From Candidatus Geothermarchaeota archaeon (GTDB lineage Archaea > Thermoproteota > Nitrososphaeria > Geothermarchaeales > JDFR-13): a stretch of DNA of 64,000 nt. Numbering within the stretch: position 1 is the first letter of the stretch; each line of letters begins with the position of its first letter. The stretch spans positions 1 to 64,000 of the forward strand of contig WAKB01000001.1 in the NCBI GenBank assembly GCA_015523545.1, written 5' to 3'. Positions 1-8,972 of this stretch are shown here, piece after piece. The notes under the pieces are model-generated. The model saw nothing but the letters and a program-made list of their open reading frames with translations. It made no database searches and was not told the DNA's origin. The position numbers and the translations under genes are program-made.

Positions 1-1323
1 AAACTCCTCGAACCTAGCCATTATATAGTCGAACATCGTGTCAGGCCCCATCTCTACCACGGGCACACCCATCGCCCCCAACCTCTCCTCAGCCTCTCTA
101 CGCCTCTCCTCAGTCTCGACCTGCGAGGCTAGGTATAAGACCCTCTCGACCCCCTCCAGCTCCCTGATATCAAAGTGGACGGCTGCGGGGCTTATCACAT
201 ATACTACGTGGCCCAGCCCCCTTAGGAGGCTGATCATCTCTATATCACCCTCCATGGTCAGGTCGGTTATATAGATGTATAGGGTCTTACCCATGACCCC
301 CATCCCCTGGATAAGCATAGAGGGAGTGGGGAGGCTGTACTCATCCCTCCCTAGGAAGATAGGTACACGGGCAAGCGTATCCGTGAACCTCCTTAGACTA
401 GCCTCCGTGACACGTGTCAGGGGGACAGCCAGCCGGGCCACGCCGGTGATGACTAGGCCCACCCTGTTATAGCTATGTATCTGGCTAGCCACTATCTCAG
501 CCGCCACCCTGGCTACGTAGTCATACCTCCTCTCACCAAGTCTGCCCGCAAGCATCTGCCTAGTGGCGGAGATCACGATGACTATATCCGACTCACTCTC
601 CCTGTAATATTCTCTGAGCATCAGCTCCGCCCTACGGGCAGTGGCCTTCCAGTCTATGAAGCGCGTATCATCCCCAGGCACATACTCCCTGATCTCCTTG
701 AACTCCATGCTATATCCATGCTCCATACTCGTCCTCACCCCTATCATGTACCTACTACTAGCCTCATAGGCGTCTCCAGCTGCCACGACGGGTACGGGTA
801 CACATCTTATGGCTGACTCCTCTACAGCCGCGTCCCTCCTCTCAATCGTGTATATACTCAGAACATCCCTAGTCCTGAGATAGACGGGGCCGAAAACATG
901 TGTCCCGACACCCCTAACCCTGATCCTGTATGTCAGGACCACTTCGCTCCTAGGGGGTAGGTAGAATACAGCCTTGTTACTCCCCCCTACTAGCCTAGTC
1001 GATGATGGGTAGTGATCCACAACACTTATAGGGTAGTGCCCAACCCATCCTCTATTCCTAATCCTGAGCCTTACGACGGCTTCCTCCCCATCCCTAACCA
1101 CCCTGGGGCACTCCCTAACTATCTCTAGCCTCTCCAGCGAGGCTGCCCTAAGCCTGGAGTATAGCCAGCCACCCACTAGTAGTAGGTAGATTACTATCGG
1201 CGTGAGGATGAGCGATGGTATGGCCTCTAGCCAGAGCATAGGTAGAGCTATGGAGAAGAGCGTAGCCGCCACAACTATCAAGACCTTTCCCAGGCTATTG
1301 ATGCCTAGGGATACCCTACTCAT
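1..1323 (-). CDS. DUF58 domain protein, C-terminus cut by window edge
   Basis: Not in the ORF track because it runs off the left end. Reading the minus strand from an ATG at 1323 gives an open frame of about 440 codons to base 1. Two membrane segments lie near residues 13-55, followed by a beta-rich region and the DUF58 signature EYVPGDDTRFIDWKATARR around residue 210, then a von Willebrand-A-like fold with DIVIVISAT. The start overlaps the MoxR stop as ATGA, so the two are translationally coupled. MoxR-DUF58 pairs are widespread; the ATPase is thought to act as a chaperone for VWA/DUF58 partners at the membrane. The substrate here is unknown. Family call is strong, role is inference. Confidence 0.88.
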   Translation of the reverse strand, partial: MSRVSLGINSLGKVLIVVAATLFSIALPMLWLEAIPSLILTPIVIYLLLVGGWLYSRLRAASLERLEIVRECPRVVRDGEEAVVRLRIRNRGWVGHYPISVVDHYPSSTRLVGGSNKAVFYLPPRSEVVLTYRIRVRGVGTHVFGPVYLRTRDVLSIYTIERRDAAVEESAIRCVPVPVVAAGDAYEASSRYMIGVRTSMEHGYSMEFKEIREYVPGDDTRFIDWKATARRAELMLREYYRESESDIVIVISATRQMLAGRLGERRYDYVARVAAEIVASQIHSYNRVGLVITGVARLAVPLTRVTEASLRRFTDTLARVPIFLGRDEYSLPTPSMLIQGMGVMGKTLYIYITDLTMEGDIEMISLLRGLGHVVYVISPAAVHFDIRELEGVERVLYLASQVETEERRREAEERLGAMGVPVVEMGPDTMFDYIMARFEEF

Positions 1324-2270
1324 ATCGGTACCCTTACAGCCCTTATAGCCTCGTCGATGACGTCCTCCGCCCTATGCCCCTTGAAGCTCGCCTCTGGTGT
1401 AAGGATTATCCTATGGGTGAAGACGGGCTTTATAAGCCTCTTGATATCCTCGGGTGCAACATAGTCCCTCCCATTCATCATGGCATATGCCTTGGCCCCA
1501 CGTATCAAGTGTAGAGCCGCCCTCGGGCTTATACTCCACCTCACCCTGCTATCCCCATGGATCTTCTCAATTATCTCGCCGATATATCGGTAGAGATCCT
1601 CACTAACCGTGACGTGGTCTATCATCCTCTGCATATCCTCTACCTCGGCCCTAGACACTATTGTCCTGGGCTCCTCCCTGGAGTAGCCCCCATAGAGCTT
1701 CATCACCTCGATATACGTCTCTACAGGCGGGTAGCTCGCCACATTCTTAATCATGAACCTGTCTAACTGGGCCGAGGGTAGGGGGTAGGTCCCCTCCACC
1801 TCTATTGGGTTCTGGGTAGCAATGGTCATGAAGGGCCTGGGCAGCCTATACACCTCCCCCTCAATAGTGATCTGAAGCTCCTGCATAGACTCTAGCAGAG
1901 CGCTCTGAGTCTTGGGCCCGGCCCGGTTTATCTCGTCGGCCAGCACTATATTTGCAAATATGGGGCCCAGGCGAACCTCGAACTCACCAGTCTTCTGGTT
2001 ATAGATCTTCACACCAGTTATATCGGTTGGGAGCAGATCTGGTGTGAATTGGATCCTCTTGAAGCTGAGGTCTAGGAGCCCCGCGAATGTCTTTGCAAGG
2101 GTCGTCTTGGCTATCCCCGGAGCCCCCTCAAGCAGTATATGCCCCTGTGAGACAAGGGCTATGAAGAGCTCCTCCTTGGTATCCTCCATACCTATGACGA
2201 ACCTGTCTAGCTCGGCCCGGAGCCTACGCCAAGTATCCTGGACCAGTGTTATGTCCGGCAATATATCCAC
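1320..2270 (-). CDS. moxR: MoxR-family AAA+ ATPase
   Basis: 316 residues, usual MoxR length. Walker A GAPGIAKTT at residues 49-57, Walker B VLADEINRA at 109-117, sensor-type TQNP near 154 and the AAA lid C-terminal region with SPRAALHLI. It is a cytoplasmic ATPase that probably remodels the product of the downstream DUF58 gene, with which it shares an ATGA overlap. Upstream on the same strand are DUF4350 and DUF4129 genes, a recurrent conserved four-gene arrangement. The ATG at 2270 is the first in the frame and gives the expected N-terminus. No unusual residues seen. Confidence 0.93.
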   Translation of the reverse strand: MDILPDITLVQDTWRRLRAELDRFVIGMEDTKEELFIALVSQGHILLEGAPGIAKTTLAKTFAGLLDLSFKRIQFTPDLLPTDITGVKIYNQKTGEFEVRLGPIFANIVLADEINRAGPKTQSALLESMQELQITIEGEVYRLPRPFMTIATQNPIEVEGTYPLPSAQLDRFMIKNVASYPPVETYIEVMKLYGGYSREEPRTIVSRAEVEDMQRMIDHVTVSEDLYRYIGEIIEKIHGDSRVRWSISPRAALHLIRGAKAYAMMNGRDYVAPEDIKRLIKPVFTHRIILTPEASFKGHRAEDVIDEAIRAVRVPI

Positions 2271-2322
2271 CCCAAGAGGTTAGACCAGGAATATATATCG
2301 GTGAAAATCCATAAATCGGTTC

Positions 2323-3756
2323 CTAGGCTGGTAGGAGCCCAGCCAGCTCCAGAAGTATCTTTCTAAGCTCCCTCCTCGCAAACCTCGTCGGATAGGGTGG
2401 GAAACGCCTCTCCATCCTCCTCCTAAGCCTCCTAACCCTATTGAGAACCCTATCCACGCCTGGGGCGTCACGGCCAATGTTCTCCACAAGCATTTTCTCC
2501 AGGCTTACCACGTATCTATAGATATCGCTCCTACCAGCGGATTCTAGGACAGGTACATAGTCCTTCTCTATCGCGACCTCGATCTCAGCCACGTCACCAG
2601 GGGATATACCGGCCTCATCCGGAACCCTGAGCCTCCGCCTAAGCTGGTAGGCGAGTGATACACTGGCTAAAAGGATCACAAGGATAGTCCACTCAGATAA
2701 ACCTCTAAAGAAGCGTGAGTAGCCAGTCTCAAACTCCCTGAAGTACCTGGTGAGGGTCTCGACAACTAGGATGCCGATGTGTGGGAGCTCGACCCTCACA
2801 TTTAGAGTCGCCATCTTGGATACGTCGAAGACTATCTTGCCACCCTCCCTACCAGCCAGGAGGAAGTCTAGGAGCCGTATAACAGACCTCTGATACCGTT
2901 CAGAGGAGAAGTAGTGGTTAATGAAGGGGGCGGTGTCTGATAGGGCTGCGAAGCGGCCGTTGCCAAAATATCCATAGGCGACCGTCCCAAACGTGGACAG
3001 ATATACCTTGCCATCAGATATGGTGGTCTCACCAACACTGAGGATATCGAGGACAGCAGCAGAGGCATCATCATTAGCTATTGGGAACCCCGTAACATTT
3101 ATCCATAGCTCACTTGTTAGGTTGTGTGGCTCTATATATGGGGAGTTATACCTCCTTATCGACATTTTCACCCCGATACTCTCGACTATCGTGACGCCGT
3201 CCCCAAGATCAACTAAAGGGGGGCGTGACTGAGGACCCTGATTAACAAGAGCCTCTGTAGTTGGTATTATTAGCACTATATTGTTGCTGACGTCTAGTGG
3301 CAGTCTCCCCCTACATATGTTGCAGTAGGCCTCTCTAAAATCGACGTCGGCCAACTCCTTGGCTAGGGTAAAGGTGCTGATATCTATGGTGGGTACCGAC
3401 ATGTAGATAGGCTCTATCAACAATCCCTTGTCGAACTCGTTTGCATATAGGAGTGAGCCGCCACTCCTGACATACTCCAGTATCCTCCTCATCTCCTCAG
3501 GTGTATAGTCCTCATCGGGGCCTAGAGCAATGTATAGTACGGTGTCCCCGTCGAGATCCTCAGGCCCCCCTATAACTACTTGGTAGCCCCTCTCCCTAAG
3601 ATACTCGGCCAGCATACTCGTGCCATACTTATCAGTATTCCCTGGGTGGAGAGTCCCCTGGATCAGGGGTGCGGAGATGATTTTACGGGGCGCATACACC
3701 ATCCCGAGGAACAGTAGAAGTATCAGGAAGATGATGACTGTGGAGCGTCTAATCAC
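2323..3756 (-). CDS. DUF4350 domain membrane protein
   Basis: 477 residues. An N-terminal signal anchor (residues about 5-24) is followed by the DUF4350 pattern: GTLHPGNTDKYGTSMLAEYL, then VLYIALGPDEDYTPEE and a stretch typed as a GATase/Rossmann-like domain that would lie outside the membrane. A second membrane helix lies around residues 350-370, and a basic cytoplasmic tail of about 100 residues ends the protein. A CNIC motif near residue 140 is present. The start overlaps the stop of the DUF4129 gene (ATGA at 3753-3756), so both are one operon with MoxR and DUF58. Function unknown; the operon is usually linked to envelope or secreted-polymer processing, which is inference. Confidence 0.8.
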   Translation of the reverse strand: MIRRSTVIIFLILLLFLGMVYAPRKIISAPLIQGTLHPGNTDKYGTSMLAEYLRERGYQVVIGGPEDLDGDTVLYIALGPDEDYTPEEMRRILEYVRSGGSLLYANEFDKGLLIEPIYMSVPTIDISTFTLAKELADVDFREAYCNICRGRLPLDVSNNIVLIIPTTEALVNQGPQSRPPLVDLGDGVTIVESIGVKMSIRRYNSPYIEPHNLTSELWINVTGFPIANDDASAAVLDILSVGETTISDGKVYLSTFGTVAYGYFGNGRFAALSDTAPFINHYFSSERYQRSVIRLLDFLLAGREGGKIVFDVSKMATLNVRVELPHIGILVVETLTRYFREFETGYSRFFRGLSEWTILVILLASVSLAYQLRRRLRVPDEAGISPGDVAEIEVAIEKDYVPVLESAGRSDIYRYVVSLEKMLVENIGRDAPGVDRVLNRVRRLRRRMERRFPPYPTRFARRELRKILLELAGLLPA

Positions 3757-4697
3757 AGCTCCTCAAGCCTCCTCCATATACGGCTAAGCCTATCCTCACC
3801 CAGCCTCTTCCCACCATATCTATAGTCCTCGAAGCTCCTACTGACCTCGATACCTACATCCCTTAGTCTCGGGTCACGGATCTCCACAACGTGTTCAACA
3901 GGACCCATATAGTCTGGCTTTGGATACCCCCTCCTACCCACCCTGTCTAGGAAGTAGTAGTAGAAGTCGAGGGAGCCATAGATCCTCCTCCCCGGCAGGG
4001 GGACACGCCTAACCCCTCTCCGGAGCCTGGAGACTATCCTATCCAGCTCGTCCCCATACCTATAGAGTAGGAATGCCAGGAGGATCGCTCCACCAACTAT
4101 GAATATGTAAGGAAGGAGGCCTAGGAATCCCATCGATACACCTGGTGTGATACTTGGCACGGCGCTTGGGAGCTGGGTAGCACCCTCAGGCTGCCTCGGG
4201 ACTGGTGGCGAGACACTCTCAGGCGGATTCACAATATCCGAGATGCTCACCTCCTCAGAGGGGAGATCCGTCAACAGTTCAAGCCTATCCACGACCTCCG
4301 TGGCCGTGGCCACCACCTCCTCTGGATCCACATTGTCCGACTCGTAGGAGGCGTCTATAACCTCAGAGAGTATTCTACTTATCCTAGCGATATCACTATT
4401 GATACCCTCCGCATCCATCTCAAGCACATTAGTGACGAGGCTATCCCTAGCGCTCCTGAGCTGCGCGGCGAGGCCGGGATCGACCTTCTCAGCGATCTCT
4501 ATCGCACTGTCCAGTTCCGCTAGTGTCTCAAGGATGTACTGGTCGATGAGGTGGGGAGGAATCGTGGTGAGAGTAGCATTAGCAGATGTCTCGTTCCAGG
4601 CCTCGGGAGCCACGTTCCTAACATTCCCAAACACAGGTATTATGGAGGCCATTATTATCAATACTAGACATATGGCTATGGACTCCCTCCCCACCAC
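3753..4697 (-). CDS. Secreted/membrane protein with C-terminal DUF4129
   Basis: 314 residues with an N-terminal signal segment (residues about 6-24), a helical, Ser/Glu-rich extracytoplasmic region, a Pro/Ser linker near residues 160-185, one membrane helix about 190-212, and a cytoplasmic tail with SLDFYYYFLDRVGRRGYPKP, the DUF4129 pattern also found at the C-terminus of bacterial transglutaminase-like proteins. No transglutaminase domain is present here. First gene of the DUF4129-DUF4350-MoxR-DUF58 operon; the upstream HMG-CoA reductase stop is only about 30 bases away, so it may share that transcript. Confidence 0.72.
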   Translation of the reverse strand: MVGRESIAICLVLIIMASIIPVFGNVRNVAPEAWNETSANATLTTIPPHLIDQYILETLAELDSAIEIAEKVDPGLAAQLRSARDSLVTNVLEMDAEGINSDIARISRILSEVIDASYESDNVDPEEVVATATEVVDRLELLTDLPSEEVSISDIVNPPESVSPPVPRQPEGATQLPSAVPSITPGVSMGFLGLLPYIFIVGGAILLAFLLYRYGDELDRIVSRLRRGVRRVPLPGRRIYGSLDFYYYFLDRVGRRGYPKPDYMGPVEHVVEIRDPRLRDVGIEVSRSFEDYRYGGKRLGEDRLSRIWRRLEEL

Positions 4698-4727
4698 TAC
4701 CTCCCACTTATCATAGGTGTCTCGGGG

Positions 4728-5996
4728 CTACATATTTCTCCGGAGCTCCTCAAGTATCTCTACTGCCCGGCTATACCTCACATTCCCCTCCCTAACCATC
4801 TTCTCAGCCACGAGGTCGATCAACTCACCCTCGGCACCAGCCATGACCGCCAAGTTACGTGCATGTAGCTTCATATGACCCCTCTGTATCCCCTCGGTGG
4901 CCAACGCCCTTATAGCGGCTAGGTTCTGCGCTAGGCCGACGGCCCCCATGATCTCGGCCAGCTCCTTGGCTGTGGAGACCCCCATGATCTTCAAGGCTAT
5001 CCTAGCTATTGGATGGACCTTCACGGCGCCCCCCACTATGCCTACAGGCATCGGCATCTCGAGGGTTCCTACGAGGTCTCCATTAGCATCCTTCTCCCAC
5101 CTACTGAGGGAGGTGTAGACCCCAGTCCTAGCCGCGTAGGAATGGGCACCAGCCTCGATAGCCCTATGATCCTGCCCAGTGGCGAGGGCCACCGCAATGA
5201 CCCCATTCAGGATCCCCTTGTTATGGGTAGCGGCCCTATATGGATCGGCCTCAGCAAAGGCGGAGGCGGCCACTATCCTGTCCACCACCTCCTCCCCACC
5301 TAAAACCTCCTTCCTAACCCTACCCCTAACCCTTACGAGCCTCCTATCAGCTAGGTTGGAGAGTATCCTAAGCAGCACCTTCCCACCGGTGATCTCCTCT
5401 ATTATGGGGGCGACGGCCTCACACATCGTGTTGACAGCGTTGGCCCCCATAGCGTCCCTCACATCCACGTAGAGGTGGACCACCAGCATAGTGCCTACCC
5501 TGGAGCCTATAATCCTGACGTCGAGGTCCTTAGCCCCGCCACCCAGCTTAGTGAGGGTCTTGCTCTGCTGGTTAGCCACCCTCAAAATCCCCTCTCTATG
5601 CCTATAGATATCTACCCTGGCCCTCCAGGGGTCAGGCACATCGAGAACCTGTATCTGGCCAATCATCACGGGGTCGGTGGCTATCGAGATTATCCCCTCG
5701 CCATCCCTCATCATCCTAGCTGCGTTGCTCGCCGCAGCAACTACTGATGACTCCTCAATAACCATGGGTATGAGGACATCCCTACCATTGACCCTGAAGT
5801 TAACAGCTATCCCCAGGGGGTAGGGCATCGCCCCCACGACATTCTCGATCATCACGTCCAGCGTCTTGGGATCCACGTGGCCGAAGCTCCTGAGAATCCT
5901 CTTCTCCTCCTCAGTGAGGCCTACCAGCTCCGCCACCTTCTCCAGACGCTCCTCCATACTGAGCTTGTAGAAGCCGGGTATCCTGCTGCTGTACAT
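4728..5996 (-). CDS. mvaA: Hydroxymethylglutaryl-CoA reductase, class II type
   Basis: Makes (or, in degradative relatives, consumes) mevalonate from HMG-CoA with NAD(P)H; in archaea this feeds isoprenoid lipid synthesis. The sequence matches class II enzymes: ENVVGAMPYPLGIAVNF with catalytic Glu54, DAMGAN at 184, catalytic Lys in HNKGILNG (263), GQDHRAIEA with Asp279, and catalytic His in GHMKLHARN (377), numbered on the 425-residue ORF. Full length for class II and lacking the membrane region of eukaryotic enzymes. I prefer ATG at 5996 behind GGTGGG over the ORF start at 6005. The class is unusual for this lineage, see findings. Confidence 0.93.
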   Translation of the reverse strand: MYSSRIPGFYKLSMEERLEKVAELVGLTEEEKRILRSFGHVDPKTLDVMIENVVGAMPYPLGIAVNFRVNGRDVLIPMVIEESSVVAAASNAARMMRDGEGIISIATDPVMIGQIQVLDVPDPWRARVDIYRHREGILRVANQQSKTLTKLGGGAKDLDVRIIGSRVGTMLVVHLYVDVRDAMGANAVNTMCEAVAPIIEEITGGKVLLRILSNLADRRLVRVRGRVRKEVLGGEEVVDRIVAASAFAEADPYRAATHNKGILNGVIAVALATGQDHRAIEAGAHSYAARTGVYTSLSRWEKDANGDLVGTLEMPMPVGIVGGAVKVHPIARIALKIMGVSTAKELAEIMGAVGLAQNLAAIRALATEGIQRGHMKLHARNLAVMAGAEGELIDLVAEKMVREGNVRYSRAVEILEELRRNM

Positions 5997-6038
5997 CCCC
6001 ACCACACAGAACTATTTATGGCTACTGGGTATGAATAG

Positions 6039-6488
6039 CTAGTCCGCAACTATTATGACCTTCTCCCCAGAGTCGAGTCTAACAGAGCCAGTCCATGTAT
6101 AGACCTTATCCCCAGACTCTACACGCACCTCCTCCAATACGCCGCCTACCCTCATATCTATAGCGACGACCCTATACCCGTCATAATCCAGGCCCAGATC
6201 AGAGACCACATAGGGCGAGTAGAGATAGTAGTCCTCCCCATCAATGACAAGGACCACCCTATCCACCCTCTCCACCGGTGCCACGACAACTATGACCGCT
6301 GGCGTCGCCTGTAGAGCCAACTCCCTAGACGGATCTCCCAAACCGTCTGAGGGGGATACACTATCACCGCCCTCATCACCAACGCCATAGACCTGGCCAC
6401 CGGGGGCACTCGACAGGTATATAGAGGTGTATATAACCGCCCCGGATAGGACGAGGCCCAGTATAATGGGTAGGATGAGCTCCCTCAT
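6039..6488 (-). CDS. Small secreted or membrane-anchored protein, unknown
   Basis: 149 residues. One N-terminal hydrophobic segment (residues about 4-27) then a Gly/Asp/Ser-rich linker and a beta-rich region with PAVIVVVAPVERVDRVVLVID and several YTWTG-like strands, suggesting a small extracytoplasmic beta-sandwich. No recognised family. It lies 64-78 bases downstream of the winged-helix membrane regulator on the same strand, which suggests a shared transcript and a sensor/partner relation. The ATG is followed at once by the signal anchor, supporting the start. Real gene by codon use and context; function not assignable. Confidence 0.6.
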   Translation of the reverse strand: MRELILPIILGLVLSGAVIYTSIYLSSAPGGQVYGVGDEGGDSVSPSDGLGDPSRELALQATPAVIVVVAPVERVDRVVLVIDGEDYYLYSPYVVSDLGLDYDGYRVVAIDMRVGGVLEEVRVESGDKVYTWTGSVRLDSGEKVIIVAD

Positions 6489-6552
6489 TACCCTATCGAT
6501 AATCTATGGGGCCCGTCACGAAATAAGGAAAATTTTTTGAACATTGCACTAT

Positions 6553-6966
6553 CTAGATGTAGAGCCTCCTATAGCTGCGGAGAGCCTCGAATAGTGATAC
6601 CGTGGCTCCTACAAGTGATGCCATGAGGGATATGTACCAATAGGCCTGGCCAGGAGAGGGAAATAAGAGGCTGTAGATCAGGATCACAAGGAAGAATACG
6701 GATAGGAAGAGTAGGCGTGGAACGATATACCTACCCATGAAGACGAAGTCCCGTAGATAGTCTATCTTCACATCCCTCTTAACATAGTAGTCCCCATACC
6801 TCTTATCAAGGAGACCCATGTGGACAAGCTTGTCGAGATGGTAATATGCGTGGCTAGGGCTCTTCATACCCATACCACGCATAACCTCACGGACACCGAC
6901 CTTCTCCTTACCAGTCCTTAGAATATAGAGGTAGACCCTCAGCGTAGTCCCCTGGAGATCCTCCAT
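6553..6966 (-). CDS. Winged-helix regulator with two C-terminal membrane helices
   Basis: About 137 residues. The N-terminal half is a winged helix: GTTLRVYLYILRTGKEKVGVREV, recognition-helix region SPSHAYYHLDKL and wing GLLDKRYGDYYV. The C-terminal half has two membrane helices (about residues 80-98 and 108-126) and a short basic tail. Such proteins are one-component, membrane-tethered transcription factors. I choose ATG at 6966 rather than the GTG at 6972. A perfect palindrome CCACATTAAATATGTGG sits just upstream of the start and a TATA-like GATATATAC about 34 bases before it, so self-regulation is likely. Downstream is a small secreted protein. Confidence 0.75.
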   Translation of the reverse strand: MEDLQGTTLRVYLYILRTGKEKVGVREVMRGMGMKSPSHAYYHLDKLVHMGLLDKRYGDYYVKRDVKIDYLRDFVFMGRYIVPRLLFLSVFFLVILIYSLLFPSPGQAYWYISLMASLVGATVSLFEALRSYRRLYI

Positions 6967-6968
6967 AC

Positions 6969-6985
6969 CCACATTAAATATGTGG
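6969..6985. promoter_or_regulatory. Palindromic operator candidate before membrane winged-helix gene
   Basis: Perfect 17-base inverted repeat CCACAT-TAAAT-ATGTGG lying 3 bases before the chosen ATG (6966) and about where transcription should start, given a TATA-like box near 6997-7004 on the minus strand. A dimeric winged-helix protein bound here would block initiation. The half-site ATGTGG recurs at 7020-7025 toward the divergent beta-propeller gene. Confidence 0.45.
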
Positions 6986-7083
6986 CTCCCATCAAAGTAT
7001 ATATCCCTCCTCCATCGAGATGTGGCATGTTCAAACCTTTAGACCCAAATCCTAATGGCTAGATACATAGCTACTGGGGGAGC

Positions 7084-8853
7084 ATGTTGGTTAGGCTATT
7101 AGGTGTGGCCCTGATAACCGCCATACTCCTAGGCATGGGCCTCACCCTCCTAGAAACTACCTACAACCACGGGTTGGAGGAGGGTGTCGTAGGAGATGGT
7201 AGGAGATACGTGGTCTCGGATCTAGCACCTGCATCCAAAATAGATGAGGTCTTGGAGAGGATCTCGATAGAGTCGTTCCTAATACCTACAAGGATGGATG
7301 GAGCCGTGCTTGAATCCGCTACGCCAATAGCGGCTACAGACTATAGCAGGACGAATGTACAGGTAATGGGTATAGACGAGCCAGACGTCGTCAAGACTGA
7401 CGGCAGGTTCCTATACATGGCGGGATGGTATGGAGGGGGCTCACAGATACTTATATATACACTAGGAGAGGAGCCAGGACACGTCTCGACAATAAGGCTG
7501 GAGAATGAGAGCATCTCTGAAATCCTACTTGCGGGTGACAGGCTAATATCTATCTCACACCTATGGATACCAGTTGATAGGGTTGAGGCTAAGAGGCTTG
7601 CGGTGTTCAGTGGATATACATCTGTCAGGATATTCGACGTCTCCAATCCATGGGAGCCTAGGGAGCTTATCAACATGACTTTCTATGGCGACTATATCGA
7701 TGCTAGGCTCTACCTTGGAAGACTCTACCTATTCACCTATACCTATGGGCTTGATAAGGCTATTGCCGAGGATCTCATGGAGAGGGGCGATATATACATC
7801 AATGTATGGAGGGAGATCCTCTACCCCGGTCTCTGGGGGATACACGTATATAGCCTCGACGATGGGGAGCTAGAGGAGAAGTATGTCGAGGCGGGACCCG
7901 GATCCGTATATATGACCTACGACTCAGCCTACCTCGTAACCACAATATATCGTAGAGCCATGATAGTCCCCCTGGTAAGAGGCGAGGGGGACACAATGTT
8001 CAAACGGGACATACCAAGGACCGAGATAGTCAAGATAAGGCTCCTAGACAACGGCGTAGATCCAGTTGGTTCAGTAATCCTCGACGGCATAGTGGGTGAT
8101 AGGTTGAGGGTGGATGAATACGGCGGCTACCTGAGAGTCGCTGTACACCTACCTATCAGCAGTAGCTGGTCGGAGTGGGAGACCGCTATCTACGTCCTAG
8201 ACTCTGGGAGCCTAAGGGTGGTCGGCTATATCGGTGGACTTGGTAAGGGGGAGATGCTATACGGAGTCAGATTCCTAGGTAGATACGCCTATCTAGTCAC
8301 CTTCAGGGTGGTGGACCCCTTCTACGTCGTCGACCTAGGGATACCCACCAACCCAGTAGTACTCGGCGTTCTGAAGATACCGGGCTTCAGCACGTTGCTC
8401 CAGCCCCTCTGGAACGGGCTGGTACTAGGAATAGGGTTTAACGCCACTGAGGAGGGGCGCGTAACAGGCCTCAAGGCCAGTGTCTACGACGTGAAAAACC
8501 CGTTGATCCCTAGGGAGCTGGTATCAGTCCCGCTAGACACTGCATGGACCGAGGCCCTATACAACATCAACGCACTAACCCTGGATCCAAGGAGGGGCAT
8601 AGCCATTGTTCCATTGAAGAAATATCTGGGGATGAGCTATGACGTGGCTGCTCTAGTCGTCGATACAGGGTCTCTAAGGATTGAGACTATATCCTACAGA
8701 GTGGACTGCAACACACCATGCATATATAGTTTCCACTGGGTAAGAAGTGTATACGCCGGGGACTATCTCTACCTGATAGGGATGGATAGAATCGGAGTTT
8801 TCACATATCCAGGATTGGAGAAAGTCGGGATAATCACAGTGGCAAGCGGGTGA
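7084..8853 (+). CDS. Secreted protein with C-terminal beta-propeller domain
   Basis: 589 residues. An N-terminal hydrophobic signal segment (residues about 3-22) is followed by the characteristic YSRTNVQVMGIDEPDVVKTD pattern of the archaeal/bacterial secreted beta-propeller family (Pfam Beta_propel type) and repeated blade strands such as LYMAGWYGG, LYLFTYTYG, AYLVTFRV and YLIGMDRIGV. No catalytic motif is visible; the propeller probably sits outside the cell as a binding scaffold. Divergent from the membrane winged-helix gene, sharing a 111-base promoter region. Followed by T-rich sequence at 8854-8900 that could end transcription. Confidence 0.85.
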   Translation: MLVRLLGVALITAILLGMGLTLLETTYNHGLEEGVVGDGRRYVVSDLAPASKIDEVLERISIESFLIPTRMDGAVLESATPIAATDYSRTNVQVMGIDEPDVVKTDGRFLYMAGWYGGGSQILIYTLGEEPGHVSTIRLENESISEILLAGDRLISISHLWIPVDRVEAKRLAVFSGYTSVRIFDVSNPWEPRELINMTFYGDYIDARLYLGRLYLFTYTYGLDKAIAEDLMERGDIYINVWREILYPGLWGIHVYSLDDGELEEKYVEAGPGSVYMTYDSAYLVTTIYRRAMIVPLVRGEGDTMFKRDIPRTEIVKIRLLDNGVDPVGSVILDGIVGDRLRVDEYGGYLRVAVHLPISSSWSEWETAIYVLDSGSLRVVGYIGGLGKGEMLYGVRFLGRYAYLVTFRVVDPFYVVDLGIPTNPVVLGVLKIPGFSTLLQPLWNGLVLGIGFNATEEGRVTGLKASVYDVKNPLIPRELVSVPLDTAWTEALYNINALTLDPRRGIAIVPLKKYLGMSYDVAALVVDTGSLRIETISYRVDCNTPCIYSFHWVRSVYAGDYLYLIGMDRIGVFTYPGLEKVGIITVASG

Positions 8854-8905
8854 AAAACATTTTTAAGCAACGCTTGGAAACCGTTTTCCATGTTTTTCTA
8901 AATTC

Positions 8906-8934
8906 TTTAGGTTATCGCCTAAACCCTTAAATAG
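8906..8934 (+). promoter_or_regulatory. pfdA promoter with adjacent inverted repeat
   Basis: TATA-like CTTAAATAG at 8926-8934, about 40 bases before the pfdA ATG (8973), which has a Shine-Dalgarno GGAGGTGGGG 5 bases upstream. Immediately before the TATA box is a perfect inverted repeat TTTAGG-TTATCG-CCTAAA (8906-8923), in the BRE/upstream position where an activator or repressor could bind. Confidence 0.5.
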
Positions 8935-8972
8935 GATGGCCACGATGAGGATTTATGCGGAGGTGGGGGGCT

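Noticed and set aside
38-816. Three consecutive plus-strand ORFs at the left end
   Set aside because: They are antisense shadows of the minus-strand DUF58 gene, whose translation gives a clear family signature.
8906-8923. TTTAGG..CCTAAA before pfdA read as a metal-regulator box
   Set aside because: Half-sites resemble DtxR boxes, but the gene has no metal role and the TAGGCT core of the Mn promoter is absent; kept only as an unspecified inverted repeat.
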